Below are positions 1 through 8,692 of a stretch of 64,000 nt of DNA, piece after piece. The notes beneath the pieces were generated by a model, which worked only from the letters and a program-made list of their open reading frames with translations, did not search any database and was not told the DNA's origin. This stretch comes from an uncultured Lachnospiraceae bacterium. Lineage in GTDB: Bacteria > Bacillota > Clostridia > Lachnospirales > Lachnospiraceae. The DNA lies in assembly GCA_944383325.1 (NCBI GenBank), contig CALWPC010000020.1, positions 17,635-81,634 on the forward strand, in the 5' to 3' direction. The translations under genes and the position numbers were made by a program. The number at the start of each line of letters is the position of its first letter. Within the stretch, counting starts at the first letter, position 1.

Positions 1-410
1 TTGATTTTATTCTCAAACTTACACTGAAGCGGAAACAAAAAAACAAGCAGCATCAGGTATATGAGAGTAAGGAGAAATACGATCGGAAGCGCAAAGTCAT
101 TAAATCCAAAATCTACATAAAACACACAGTAGAGGTCGACGGCGACTACCGCGCCAAACAACAGCATGATCAGCCAGATAATGGTACTCTGGCGAAAATT
201 TTGCCGGAAGGCTTTGAAGAAACTTCTGGCAATGTAGGCGTCTTCATTCTGCGACATTTTTATTGTCACATAGTAAAGGGCAGTTGTGGCGGCGCCGATT
301 GTCACGATAGGAATACAGCAAAGCACGTAGAGCAGGTTTAAGATAATCAGATCGCTGATTCGGTTCAGGACAGTAAAAAATGGCCCGTCATAGTTGAAAA
401 AAGAATTCAT
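1..410 (-). CDS. DUF624 (YesL-like) membrane protein, 3' end outside window
   Basis: The first 136 codons can be read on the minus strand from an ATG at 410 and run off the window edge. The product starts MNSFFNYDGPFFTVLNRISD and then has hydrophobic segments at about residues 20-45, 78-98 and 105-128, separated by a short basic stretch (SFFKAFRQNFRQS). This start and topology fit the DUF624/YesL family of integral membrane proteins of about 200 residues, commonly found beside carbohydrate-uptake and polysaccharide-degradation genes in Firmicutes; their biochemical role is not established. The gene is divergent from xylB, so the two may share the 411-615 control region. The ribosome site in front of the ATG (gagtgag) is weak. 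Family assignment is from pattern recognition; the missing C-terminus prevents a length check. Confidence 0.7.
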   Translation of the reverse strand, partial: MNSFFNYDGPFFTVLNRISDLIILNLLYVLCCIPIVTIGAATTALYYVTIKMSQNEDAYIARSFFKAFRQNFRQSTIIWLIMLLFGAVVAVDLYCVFYVDFGFNDFALPIVFLLTLIYLMLLVFLFPLQCKFENKI

Positions 411-533
411 ATACTCACTCGCTTTCAAGCATTTTTAAAAGGCTCTTTTGTATGATTATTCATGCATTAAAAAGTATAACGCGTTTTTGCGGTAAAAGCA
501 ATGCATATTGCGGATAAAATCCGATTCCTGAGA

Positions 534-563
534 TTGACAATGGATTTCATTGTATAGTAATCT
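534..563 (+). promoter_or_regulatory. Candidate promoter of xylB
   Basis: TTGACA (534-539) is followed after 18 bp by TAATCT (558-563). A transcript starting near 570 would leave a leader of about 45 nt before the xylB ATG at 616 and would exclude the upstream in-frame ATG at 550, which lies inside the promoter. Confidence 0.55.
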
Positions 564-615
564 GAATATAAGTACAGAATCAGGCAGCCGCGGGCGCGGC
601 GGAAGAGGAGGGTAT

Positions 616-2085
616 ATGCTGTATATTGGAATTGATTTGGGGACGTCAGCCGTAAAATTGCTGATTATGGATGAAAAGGGGAAGATTCAGAAGGCGACGG
701 CCCGCGAATATCCGCTCTGTTTTCCAAAGCCGGGATGGTCTGAGCAAAATCCCGAAGACTGGTATGAACAGACGGTTGCAGGGCTGAAGGAACTGCTCGG
801 GGATGTGGACAGGTCGCAGGTGGCCGGAATCAGCTTCGGAGGCCAAATGCACGGCCTGGTCGTTCTGGATGCGGAAGATCGCGTTCTGCGGCCCGCCATT
901 TTGTGGAATGACGGGAGAACGGCGGAGGAGACAAGGTATTTAAATGAGACGGTGGGAAGGGAGAAGCTCGCCGCCTGCACGGCCAATATTGCATTTGCCG
1001 GTTTTACGGCGCCGAAGCTTTTGTGGATGCGCCGTCATGAACCGGAGCTGTTTGCGCAGATCGACAAGATCATGCTGCCGAAAGATTATCTTACATACCG
1101 GTTTACCGGTGTGCATGCCACGGACGTCTCTGATGCCTCCGGAACGCTTTTGTTCGATGTGAAAAATCGTTGTTGGTCAGAGGAAATGCTGGACATTTGC
1201 AGCGTTCGAATGGAACAGATGCCGCGCATTTTTGAAAGTTATGAGAGTGTGGGCGTGCTGACTCCGGAATTTGCCGATGAGCTTGGTGTTCCTAGCGGGG
1301 TGGTTGTCGCAGCCGGAGCCGGCGATAACGCGGCGGCGGCGGTCGGCACAGGAACAGTTGGAAACGGGATGTGCAATATTTCTCTTGGCACGTCGGGAAC
1401 CGTTTTTATCTCCGGCACACAGTTTGGAGCCGATCAGCATTATGCGCTGCATTCGTTCGCTCATGCGGACGGACATTATCACCTGATGGGGTGTATGCTC
1501 AGCGCAGCCTCGTGCAATAAATGGTGGATGGAAGAGATTTTACAGACGAAGGATTTTGCCAGGGAGCAGCAGCTTGTTGAGCGGTTGGGCGAGAACCACG
1601 TGTATTTTCTGCCGTATTTGATGGGAGAGCGGTCTCCGCACAATGATCCGCTGGCCAGAGGCGTGTTTATCGGTATGACGATGGATACGACGAGGACGGA
1701 TATGACACAGGCGGTATTAGAGGGCGTTGCGTTTGCGCTGCGGGATTCGTTTGAGGTGGCCCGGCGGTTGGGCCTGTATCCGGCCCGCACAAAAATCTGC
1801 GGCGGAGGAGCCAAGAGTGCGCTCTGGAAACGGATGATTTCCAATATTTTAAACCTGCAGGTTGATATTGCTGAGAGCGAGGAAGGACCGGCGCTCGGAG
1901 CGGCCATGCTCGCCGCAGTCGCTGCGGGAGCGTATGCTTCTGTGGAGGAGGCAGCGGAGGCGATTGTGCGCGTTGTGGAAACGGTGGAGCCAGAGGCGGC
2001 GCTCGTTGAGAAATACGAGCAGCGCTATCAGAAGTTCCGTCAGATTTATCCGGCGGTGAGGGAATTATATCCGGTGATTGAGTAA
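616..2085 (+). CDS. xylB: Xylulokinase (FGGY carbohydrate kinase)
   Basis: Phosphorylates D-xylulose to xylulose 5-phosphate with ATP, in the cytoplasm, feeding the pentose phosphate pathway. The protein of 489 residues has the usual length of the family. The N-terminus LYIGIDLGTSAVKLLIMD is the first phosphate-binding loop of the actin-like ATPase fold; WSEQNPEDWY and the GQMHGLVVLD segment are typical of XylB; GAGDNAAAAVGTG and CGGGAKSALWKRMISNIL belong to the C-terminal FGGY domain. ATG 616 is chosen over ATG 550 because GGAAGAGGAGGG lies just ahead of it and the earlier ATG is within the promoter. No xylose isomerase gene is near, so xylulose may come from elsewhere in the genome. Other FGGY kinases are possible but less likely. 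Confidence 0.9.
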   Translation: MLYIGIDLGTSAVKLLIMDEKGKIQKATAREYPLCFPKPGWSEQNPEDWYEQTVAGLKELLGDVDRSQVAGISFGGQMHGLVVLDAEDRVLRPAILWNDGRTAEETRYLNETVGREKLAACTANIAFAGFTAPKLLWMRRHEPELFAQIDKIMLPKDYLTYRFTGVHATDVSDASGTLLFDVKNRCWSEEMLDICSVRMEQMPRIFESYESVGVLTPEFADELGVPSGVVVAAGAGDNAAAAVGTGTVGNGMCNISLGTSGTVFISGTQFGADQHYALHSFAHADGHYHLMGCMLSAASCNKWWMEEILQTKDFAREQQLVERLGENHVYFLPYLMGERSPHNDPLARGVFIGMTMDTTRTDMTQAVLEGVAFALRDSFEVARRLGLYPARTKICGGGAKSALWKRMISNILNLQVDIAESEEGPALGAAMLAAVAAGAYASVEEAAEAIVRVVETVEPEAALVEKYEQRYQKFRQIYPAVRELYPVIE

Positions 2086-2242
2086 TGCGGCAGCGTATAG
2101 GGCGAGTTGCACAGTTTTTGGCTGTAAATTTCGGCAAAATGTCTTCGTTCAGCGGGCTGTCAAATCAGCGGACAGCAGATGTCCCAAACTTTCAAAAAAT
2201 ATTTTAGTCATTGTGAGAATAGTAAAAAAATCGTTTTTCCAC

Positions 2243-2248
2243 TATAAT
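2243..2248 (+). promoter_or_regulatory. -10 element upstream of sugar ABC ATPase gene
   Basis: A perfect TATAAT lies 40 bp before the ATG at 2288. The -35 position 17 bp upstream reads TAGTAA, a poor match, so this may be an activator-dependent or weak promoter. Confidence 0.4.
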
Positions 2249-2287
2249 AAACCTATCATTTGAAAATAAATTTGGGAGGAAAAGCAA

Positions 2288-3445
2288 ATGGCAAGTTTAT
2301 CGTTACAGAATATCACGAAGGTGTATCCGAACGGCGTTGAGGCGGTAAAGGATTTCAACCTTGAGGTTGAGGACAAAGAGTTTATTATCTTCGTAGGCCC
2401 TTCGGGATGTGGAAAGTCTACCACCCTTCGTATGATTGCCGGTCTTGAAGAGATTTCAGACGGCGTGCTCAAGATTGGCGACCGCATTGTGAACGATGTG
2501 GAGCCGAAGGACAGAGATATTGCGATGGTATTCCAGAACTACGCGCTGTATCCGCATATGACGGTGTATGACAACATGGCGTTTGGTCTGAAGCTGCGCA
2601 AGGTGCCGAAAGATCAGATTGATAAGATGGTTCGCGAAGCTGCAAAAATTCTTGATCTGGAGCCGTATCTGGAGAGGCGTCCGAAAGCGCTTTCCGGTGG
2701 TCAGAGACAGCGTGTGGCAATGGGACGTGCAATTGTGCGTAACCCGAAAGTGTTCCTGATGGACGAGCCGCTGTCCAACCTGGATGCAAAGCTGAGAGTA
2801 CAGATGAGAACAGAGATTGCCAAGCTGCATCAGAGACTTGGAACGACAATCATCTACGTAACGCACGACCAGACGGAGGCAATGACGCTTGGTACCCGTA
2901 TCGTTGTTATGAAGGACGGTGTTGCACAGCAGATCGACACTCCGCAGAACCTTTACGGTAAACCGTGCAATTTGTTTGTAGCAGGATTCATGGGATCTCC
3001 GCAGATGAACTTCCTTGATGCAACCTGTCACGTAGACGGAGATAAAGTGACACTGACGATCGGTGAAGAGGACGATGAGGAGGCTGCACGTATGGAGCTT
3101 CCGAAAGAGAAGCATGTGATCACACTGCCTCCGGCAAAGGCACAGAAGCTGATTGAGGGCGGTTACGACGGAAAGAAGGTCGTAATGGGAATCCGTCCGG
3201 AAGATCTGTATGACGACGAGATGATGATCGCAAACAATCCGAACAGCTTGCTTGAGTCCACAATCAATGTATACGAGCTTCTCGGCGCAGAAGTATTCCT
3301 GTATTTTGATATTGTAGGCGTTCAGATGATCGCGAGGGTGAATCCCCGTACAACAGTACGTCCTGGAGATACCGCAGTATTTGCAATGGATACCGAGAAA
3401 ATCCATGTATTCGACAAGGAGACTGAGGTTACAATCACCAACTAA
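2288..3445 (+). CDS. ugpC: Sugar ABC transporter ATPase, MsmX/UgpC/MalK family
   Basis: ATP-hydrolysing subunit of carbohydrate importers; works as a dimer on the inner face of the membrane. Over 385 residues it shows Walker [10 protein letters not shown] (about residues 37-45), the Q-loop region [11 protein letters not shown], signature LSGGQRQR, Walker [15 protein letters not shown], the switch histidine in YVTHDQTEA, and a C-terminal TOBE/OB domain with [10 protein letters not shown], all as in MalK/MsmX. A strong GGGAGGA precedes the ATG. It stands alone, without permeases or binding protein, between xylB and an aminotransferase. In Gram-positive bacteria such solitary MsmX proteins energise several importers, so it could serve the binding proteins at 45-49 kb (inference). 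The UgpC name used in automated annotation is family-level only. Confidence 0.93.
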   Translation: MASLSLQNITKVYPNGVEAVKDFNLEVEDKEFIIFVGPSGCGKSTTLRMIAGLEEISDGVLKIGDRIVNDVEPKDRDIAMVFQNYALYPHMTVYDNMAFGLKLRKVPKDQIDKMVREAAKILDLEPYLERRPKALSGGQRQRVAMGRAIVRNPKVFLMDEPLSNLDAKLRVQMRTEIAKLHQRLGTTIIYVTHDQTEAMTLGTRIVVMKDGVAQQIDTPQNLYGKPCNLFVAGFMGSPQMNFLDATCHVDGDKVTLTIGEEDDEEAARMELPKEKHVITLPPAKAQKLIEGGYDGKKVVMGIRPEDLYDDEMMIANNPNSLLESTINVYELLGAEVFLYFDIVGVQMIARVNPRTTVRPGDTAVFAMDTEKIHVFDKETEVTITN

Positions 3446-3479
3446 TCTTTGCAAGATGTATGAGTAAATATAACTTACT

Positions 3480-3515
3480 GCCGCGGCAAGCATTGGTTTG
3501 CCGCGGCGGTTTTGT
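3480..3515 (+). terminator. Rho-independent terminator of ABC ATPase gene
   Basis: CCGCGGCAA (3481-3489) pairs perfectly with TTGCCGCGG (3498-3506) around an 8-nt loop, followed by a short T-rich stretch (GGTTTTGTTC). It separates the ATPase gene from the next operon. Confidence 0.7.
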
Positions 3516-3538
3516 TCACGTATAGGAGGAATTTGCGA

Positions 3539-4732
3539 GTGATTTCAGATAAAATGAAGGGCTATGTGGAAAATAGTTCAGCTATCCGGGCAATGTTTGA
3601 GGAAGGCAAACGCCTTGCCGGGATCTACGGCGAGGAAAATGTATATGATTTCAGCCTTGGAAACCCGAATGTTGCCGCTCCGAAGGAGGTTAACGACGCG
3701 ATTGTCGAGCTTGTCCGGGGAACGGATCCGGTTGTCCTGCACGGATATATGAATAATTCCGGGTTTGAATCTGTTCGCGCGGCTATTGCAGACTCGCTGA
3801 ACAGGAGATTTGGGACTTCTTTCGGCGAGCGCAATATTGTGATGACGGTTGGCGCGGCCGGCGGGCTGAATGTGATTTTAAAGACTCTGCTCAATCCCGG
3901 CGATGAGGTCATCGTGTTTGCTCCGTATTTCGGAGAGTATCGCAGCTATACTTCCAATTATGACGGCGTGCTTGTGGAAGTGTCCCCGGACACGGCTACA
4001 TTTCAGCCGAATCTGACCGAATTTGAGCGCAAGATTACGCCGCGGACAAAGGCGGTCATTGTCAATACGCCCAACAATCCGACCGGCGTTGTCTACTCGG
4101 AGGAAGTGATCCGGGCGATGGCGGACATCATGGAACAAAAACAGCGGGAGCTCGGAACGGATATTTATCTGATTTCCGATGAACCGTACCGCGAACTGGT
4201 CTATGACGGCGTTCAGGTTCCGTATTTGACGAAATATTACGCGAATACAATTGTCGGTTATTCGTACAGTAAATCGCTGTCTCTGCCGGGCGAGCGCATC
4301 GGCTATCTTGTCATTCCCGATGACGTGGCGGATGCAGATATGGTGATCGACGCGGCAAATGTGGCGAACCGGATTCTCGGGTTTGTGAATGCGCCGAGCC
4401 TGCAGCAGTTGGCAGTTGCGAAGTGTCTCGACGCGGAGACGGACGTTTCTTACTATAACCGCAACCGGGAGCTGCTGTATCAGGTGCTGACAGAGCTTGG
4501 CTTTACCTGTATTAAGCCGCAGGGTGCATTTTATTTATTTGTAAAGTCGCCGGTCGAGGACGAGAAACAGTTTTGTGCAAAAGCGAAAGAGTACCGGCTG
4601 CTGCTTGTGCCGGGAAGCTCGTTTGCGTGTCCGGGTTATGTGCGGATTGCCTATTGTGTTTCCTATGAGACGATTGAGCGTTCGATTCCGTCATTTGAAA
4701 AATTGGCATATGATTATTTTCATCAGGTATAA
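3539..4732 (+). CDS. Class I/II PLP-dependent aminotransferase (aspartate aminotransferase-like)
   Basis: Cytosolic fold-type I transaminase of 397 residues using pyridoxal phosphate. Visible motifs are VGAAGGLNVILKTLLNPGDEV (cofactor phosphate region), VNTPNNPTGVVYS (the conserved NPTG loop), LISDEPYRELVY (Asp that contacts the PLP ring nitrogen) and SYSKSLSLPGERIGYL with the Schiff-base lysine in SKS. The substrate cannot be read from sequence; such proteins are usually annotated simply as pyridoxal phosphate-dependent aminotransferase. GTG 3539 is chosen because AGGAGGA lies 8 nt before it, whereas the in-frame ATG at 3512 is inside the preceding terminator. It is followed at once by hisC, the two reading frames nearly touching, so they are probably co-transcribed. 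Confidence 0.85.
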   Translation: MISDKMKGYVENSSAIRAMFEEGKRLAGIYGEENVYDFSLGNPNVAAPKEVNDAIVELVRGTDPVVLHGYMNNSGFESVRAAIADSLNRRFGTSFGERNIVMTVGAAGGLNVILKTLLNPGDEVIVFAPYFGEYRSYTSNYDGVLVEVSPDTATFQPNLTEFERKITPRTKAVIVNTPNNPTGVVYSEEVIRAMADIMEQKQRELGTDIYLISDEPYRELVYDGVQVPYLTKYYANTIVGYSYSKSLSLPGERIGYLVIPDDVADADMVIDAANVANRILGFVNAPSLQQLAVAKCLDAETDVSYYNRNRELLYQVLTELGFTCIKPQGAFYLFVKSPVEDEKQFCAKAKEYRLLLVPGSSFACPGYVRIAYCVSYETIERSIPSFEKLAYDYFHQV

Positions 4733-4758
4733 TGGACTGTCGGCAAGTGGAGGCATCA

Positions 4759-5847
4759 ATGAAACAGTGGGAAAATAATGTTCGTGCAGTGACCCCCTAT
4801 GTGCCGGGGGAGCAGCCGAAGCAGCAGGGATTAATTAAATTAAATACAAATGAAAATCCCTATCCGCCATCCCCGTCGGTTCAGCAGGCGCTTGGGCAGA
4901 TGGACGCGCATAGTTTCCGGCTCTATCCTGATCCGGAAGCGTCGCAGCTTACGGGTGCGATTGCGGACAGATACGGGGTTTCGGAGCGTCAGGTGTTTGT
5001 GGGTGTGGGGTCGGATGATGTGCTGTCACTGGCGTTTCTAACATTTTTTAACGGGAAAAAGCCGATTCTCTTTCCTGAAATCACATATTCGTTTTACCGT
5101 GTATGGGCTACGGTTTATCAAATTCCGTTTCGCTGCGTGCCGCTAGATGAACAGCTCCATATCCGGGCGTCGGATTACGTGTCGGCAGCCGGGACGGTTG
5201 GAGGCATCGTATTTCCAAATCCGAATGCGCCGACAGGCGCGGCGCTTTCTCTGGCCGATGTGGAAGAAATTGTGCGCGCGAACCGAGATGTGGTTGTGAT
5301 TGTCGATGAGGCGTATATTGATTTTGGAGCAAAGAGCGCGCTGCCTCTTGTGGAAACATACGACAATCTGCTGGTTGTGCAGACGTTTTCAAAGTCAAGA
5401 TCGATGGCGGGCGTGCGCATCGGCTACGCAATCGGGGATGAGCGTCTGATCGCATATCTAAAGAGCGTTAAGGAGTCGGTAAACTCCTATACTATGAATA
5501 TGCCGTCGATTGTATTAGGCGTGGCTGCGCTTGAGGACGAGCGCTATTTTCAGGAAACGTGCGCAGAAATTATCAGGACGAGAGAACTGGTCGGACAAAA
5601 GCTTGCGTCGATGGGATTTCGCTTTCCGCAGTCACAGGCTAATTTTCTCTTTGTGACGCATCCCGATTATAACGCCAAAGAGCTGTTTTTGGCGCTTAGG
5701 GAGAACAACATTTATGTGCGTTACTTTGACCAACCGGGGCTTCGGGATTATCTTAGAATTACAATCGGCACTCCGGAGCAAATGGGGCAGTTGATTGCAT
5801 TTCTGGAGGAATATGCGGCCAGGGATGGCGGAGGTCAGCGCGTATGA
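4759..5847 (+). CDS. hisC: Histidinol-phosphate aminotransferase-like protein
   Basis: Transaminase of the histidine pathway (imidazole-acetol phosphate plus glutamate to histidinol phosphate), or an aromatic/threonine-phosphate relative. The 362-residue product begins with the HisC-like VRAVTPYVPGEQPK and LNTNENPYPPSP (the conserved N-terminal arm), has FVGVGSDDVL, VFPNPNAPTGAAL, VIVDEAYIDFG and the lysine motif TFSKSRSMAGVRIGYAIG. ATG 4759 is preferred over the in-frame ATG 4732 because GGAGG lies 5 nt upstream. No other his gene is present, and it overlaps the next gene by 4 bp, so within this operon it may act on another amino acid. HisC and CobD-type enzymes are hard to tell apart by eye. 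Confidence 0.8.
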   Translation: MKQWENNVRAVTPYVPGEQPKQQGLIKLNTNENPYPPSPSVQQALGQMDAHSFRLYPDPEASQLTGAIADRYGVSERQVFVGVGSDDVLSLAFLTFFNGKKPILFPEITYSFYRVWATVYQIPFRCVPLDEQLHIRASDYVSAAGTVGGIVFPNPNAPTGAALSLADVEEIVRANRDVVVIVDEAYIDFGAKSALPLVETYDNLLVVQTFSKSRSMAGVRIGYAIGDERLIAYLKSVKESVNSYTMNMPSIVLGVAALEDERYFQETCAEIIRTRELVGQKLASMGFRFPQSQANFLFVTHPDYNAKELFLALRENNIYVRYFDQPGLRDYLRITIGTPEQMGQLIAFLEEYAARDGGGQRV

Positions 5848-6110
5848 GCACCAGAGTGGCCGTGGTTGGCATTATTGTAGAAAAGCCGGATGCGGTTTTG
5901 GAACTCAACCGGACGCTTCACGAATATGAATGTTATATTGTGGGGCGGATGGGAATTCCGTACCGTGAGCGCGGTATCAAAATTATCAGCGTAGCGGTCG
6001 ATGCGCCGCAGGACATCATTAATGCGCTGTCCGGCAAACTGGGCAGAATCGACGGGATCAGCGCGAAGGCGGCATATTCCAATTGTGTGTTTCATGCGCC
6101 CCGCGACTGA
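5844..6110 (+). CDS. TM1266-type iron-only hydrogenase system regulator (ACT-like)
   Basis: An 88-residue single-domain protein beginning MSTRVAVVGIIVEKPDAVLELNRTL and containing VGRMGIPYRERGIKIISVAVDAP and LGRIDGISAKAAYS. This pattern, with two beta-alpha-beta units, is that of the small ACT/NikR-C-like proteins named after Thermotoga TM1266 that are linked to [FeFe]-hydrogenase maturation genes. Its exact role is unknown; regulation by small-molecule binding has been proposed from structure. The ATG overlaps the hisC stop (ATGA), and hydF follows 2.6 kb downstream on the same strand, which supports the hydrogenase connection. hydE and hydG are not in the window. Confidence 0.8.
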   Translation: MSTRVAVVGIIVEKPDAVLELNRTLHEYECYIVGRMGIPYRERGIKIISVAVDAPQDIINALSGKLGRIDGISAKAAYSNCVFHAPRD

Positions 6111-6139
6111 ATTCTGGCAGAAAGGAAAGACGGCGCGGC

Positions 6140-6910
6140 ATGAAAATATATTTCAAAAAGCTTCACAATGTTTTGAAGCCGTATTATATTTTTGTTATTA
6201 TATTGGCGGCATGGATTGTTGCGTCCCGGCTGCAGATCTGGAATACGTATCTCCTTCCGACTCCGTGGAGGGTGTGGGCTACTTTTGTCTCCATGATGAA
6301 GCGGGGTGAAATTGTCGCTTCTGTGCTGATGAGTCTTCGGCGCGTGGCGGCGGGGTTCGCCATTTCGTTTGCGCTCGCTTTTTCGTGCGGAGTCATTTCG
6401 GCGTTTATGCCGGCATTGTCGGCGTATTTTCGGCATTTGAATAATTTTATGCGCAATGTGCCGCCGCTCTCGTTAATTTCGCTGCTCATTCTGTGGTTTG
6501 GGATCGGAGAGACGTCAAAGCTGATTATTATCGTGCTCGCGTCGTTTTTTCCGATGTTTTTAAATATTCATCAGGGTCTGTGTGAATGCGACAGAAAACT
6601 GGTCGAGGTGGGGCGTTCGCTCGGGTTTTCGGGGCCGAAGCTTTTTGTGCGCATTTATCTGCCGTATGCAAGAGAAGATATTCTGGTCGGCATGCGCACG
6701 GGTCTTGGATATAGTTGGCGCGCGCTGATTGGGGCTGAGATGTTTGCAGCGGCTAGCGGACTGGGATATATGATTGTCTACGCGCAGCAGATGTCGCGCT
6801 CAGACAAAGTGATTATCGGCATTTTTTTAATCGGGCTGATCGGCTGTATCTCGGATAAGCTGTTTTCTGTGCTGATACGAAAAGTGTGTACGGGTGGTGA
6901 GAAGACGTGA
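6140..6910 (+). CDS. ABC transporter permease, SsuC/TauC-like
   Basis: Integral membrane subunit of 256 residues with about six hydrophobic segments. The cytoplasmic loop EVGRSLGFSGPKLFVRIYLPYAREDILVGMRTGLGYSWRALIGAEM carries the EAA-type coupling helix of the BPD_transp_1 family, closest in style to nitrate/sulfonate/taurine permeases. PPLSLISLLILWFGIGETSKL is also typical of SsuC/TauC. ATG 6140 follows AAAGGAAAG; the longer reading frame from 6083 overlaps the TM1266 gene and lacks a ribosome site. It lies directly before the cognate ATPase (GTGA overlap) and binding-protein genes. The substrate is unknown; this subfamily also imports pyrimidine precursors and aromatic or sulfur compounds. 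Confidence 0.85.
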   Translation: MKIYFKKLHNVLKPYYIFVIILAAWIVASRLQIWNTYLLPTPWRVWATFVSMMKRGEIVASVLMSLRRVAAGFAISFALAFSCGVISAFMPALSAYFRHLNNFMRNVPPLSLISLLILWFGIGETSKLIIIVLASFFPMFLNIHQGLCECDRKLVEVGRSLGFSGPKLFVRIYLPYAREDILVGMRTGLGYSWRALIGAEMFAAASGLGYMIVYAQQMSRSDKVIIGIFLIGLIGCISDKLFSVLIRKVCTGGEKT

Positions 6911-7623
6911 GCAAATGCAAAGATACGATTGAACTTTGTTCGGTTTCAAAGTCTTTTCAGGTTGACGGGGAGGCGCTTTGGGTATTTCGGGAGCTTTCAC
7001 TGTCGGTTCCGCAGCATGAAATTACGGTTGTGCTTGGGAAAAGCGGCTGTGGGAAGACGACGCTGCTGCGTTTGATTGGGCGGTTGGATACCGATTATTC
7101 TGGGGAAATTCATTATCCGGTCAATGCCAGGACGGCGTTTGTGTTTCAGGAAGCGCGGCTGATGCCGTGGTTAAATGTGTGGGATAATATCACGTTTGGT
7201 TTAAAAAGACGTGAAATCAATCCCGGCCAGGTGGAAGAGCTTTTGAGCCTGACCGGTCTGAGCGGTTTTTCGCGTCTGTATCCCCGGCAGCTCTCCGGCG
7301 GCATGCAGCAGCGCGTATCTCTGGCGCGGGCGTTGGCGTTAAAGCCGCAGTTTCTGTTAATGGACGAGCCGTTTGCGGCGCTCGATTATTTTACACGCTC
7401 AAACATGCAGGAGGCGCTCCTCAATATTCACCGGAGTACGAATTGCGGTGTGTTATTTGTCACGCACAGTATTGACGAGGCGATCTGCCTCGGGGATCGT
7501 ATTGTGATTATTGATCATCAACAGGTGAAGAAGGTCTATCATCTGAGAGAAAGAGCAGGCGCGGAAGCGCCGTTAAGTGACTCTGAGCTCAAAGAGGATA
7601 TTCTTCAAACAATAAATTCATAA
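6907..7623 (+). CDS. ABC transporter ATPase, SsuB/TauB-like
   Basis: Nucleotide-binding subunit of 238 residues of the importer encoded at 6140-8643. It has Walker A GKSGCGKTT (about residues 39-47), the Q-loop region FVFQEARLMPWLNVWDNITFGL, which is the hallmark of the nitrate/sulfonate/taurine group, signature LSGGMQQRVSLARAL, Walker B FLLMDEPFAALD and the switch histidine FVTHSIDEA. The GTG start overlaps the permease stop codon by 4 bp and has GGTGGTGAG upstream. Next gene is the binding protein, 18 bp downstream. Confidence 0.9.
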   Translation: MSKCKDTIELCSVSKSFQVDGEALWVFRELSLSVPQHEITVVLGKSGCGKTTLLRLIGRLDTDYSGEIHYPVNARTAFVFQEARLMPWLNVWDNITFGLKRREINPGQVEELLSLTGLSGFSRLYPRQLSGGMQQRVSLARALALKPQFLLMDEPFAALDYFTRSNMQEALLNIHRSTNCGVLFVTHSIDEAICLGDRIVIIDHQQVKKVYHLRERAGAEAPLSDSELKEDILQTINS

Positions 7624-7641
7624 TTGAAAAGGAGGACCAAA

Positions 7642-8643
7642 ATGAAAGTAAGAAAGTTACTGGCGATGGGGATGGCCGTAGTATTAACGTGTTCGTCCCT
7701 TCTACTGACAGGATGTTCCGGCTCAGACAAAAAGGAGGAAACAGGCGATGGCGCGTCCACCGCAAAAACGGAGGAGACCTTGTCTGAAATTATGGTGACG
7801 TATGTGACGTCGCCGCTGAATGTACCATCCATTGTCGAGAGAAATCATGAAATTTTTGCAGAGAATATGAAGGATCTGGGAATTGAGCAGGTCAATTATT
7901 CGGAGATTACTTCCGGCGCGGATCAGACACAGGCGCTCGCTTCGGGGGATATTCAGTTTTTGTATGCAGTCGGTGCGACGTCGGTGATTTTATCGGCGGC
8001 AAACGATGCGGATATTAAAATTATTTCTATGTACAGCCGTTCGCCGAAAGCGTTTTGTCTGTTTTCGCAGGACGAAGCGATTTCCTCGCCTGAAGATCTG
8101 AAAGGAAAAACGATTGCGGGGCCGCAGGGAACGATTTTGCATGAATTGCTTGTCGCGTATCTGGCTAGCGCCGGGCTGACTGTCTCGGATGTAAACTTTG
8201 TAAATACAAGCATTCCCGATGCAATGGCGGCTCTCAGCGGCGGGAGTGTGGACTGCGCGCTTCTTGCCGGTGCGGCGGCGTACAATGCAACTGCAGCCGG
8301 ATCTCATCTTGTGACAAACGGCGAGGGCTTTGTGGACGGCACGATTGTGTGCGCGACGACGCAGGAGTTTTATAATGATCATCCGCAGGTTGTAGAAAAG
8401 TTCCTGGAGGCGCAGCAGGACGTGCTCGATTATATGAGTGAAAACGAGGCTGCAGTGCAGCAGGAAACCGCGGACAACCTTGATCTTGACCTTTCGGCCG
8501 TGGAAGAGATGTATGAATATTATGATTTTGATATGTCGGTTAGGGATTCGGATATAGAATCAATGAAATCGACGATGGAGTTTATGTTGGAAACCGGCAT
8601 GATTGAGAATGAGGTAGAGATTGAAGATTTGGTGATCCGGTAA
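7642..8643 (+). CDS. ABC transporter substrate-binding lipoprotein, SsuA/NMT1-like
   Basis: Lipid-anchored extracellular receptor of 333 residues. The signal peptide ends in the lipobox LLLTGC, followed by a Ser/Asp/Lys/Glu-rich linker. The mature part shows the NMT1/SsuA pattern: TSGADQTQALASGDIQFLYAVGATSVILSAA, SPEDLKGKTIAGPQGTILHELLVAYL and ALSGGSVDCALLAGAAAYNA. ATG 7642 has GGAGGA 5 nt upstream; the in-frame TTG at 7624 overlaps the end of the ATPase gene and is unlikely. Ligand cannot be inferred reliably; the family binds sulfonates, taurine, nitrate, thiamine precursors and aromatics. Its position between a TM1266 gene and hydF is unusual. Confidence 0.87.
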   Translation: MKVRKLLAMGMAVVLTCSSLLLTGCSGSDKKEETGDGASTAKTEETLSEIMVTYVTSPLNVPSIVERNHEIFAENMKDLGIEQVNYSEITSGADQTQALASGDIQFLYAVGATSVILSAANDADIKIISMYSRSPKAFCLFSQDEAISSPEDLKGKTIAGPQGTILHELLVAYLASAGLTVSDVNFVNTSIPDAMAALSGGSVDCALLAGAAAYNATAAGSHLVTNGEGFVDGTIVCATTQEFYNDHPQVVEKFLEAQQDVLDYMSENEAAVQQETADNLDLDLSAVEEMYEYYDFDMSVRDSDIESMKSTMEFMLETGMIENEVEIEDLVIR

Positions 8644-8692
8644 TGGTTTGGCGGATCATCTGTGAAATAGAATTGATTGATGGAGAATGCGT

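Noticed and set aside
550..615. Upstream in-frame ATG for xylB
   Set aside because: It lies inside the promoter (TTGACA 534, TAATCT 558) and has no ribosome site; ATG 616 has a strong one and begins the kinase fold.
2086..2242. Riboswitch or small RNA between xylB and the ABC ATPase gene
   Set aside because: Only a weak inverted repeat is visible; no known riboswitch core recognised.
2456..3493. 345-codon minus-strand frame opposite the sugar ABC ATPase gene
   Set aside because: Shadow frame of a strongly conserved gene; its translation is rich in Cys, His and Leu with no domain pattern and it lacks a ribosome site.
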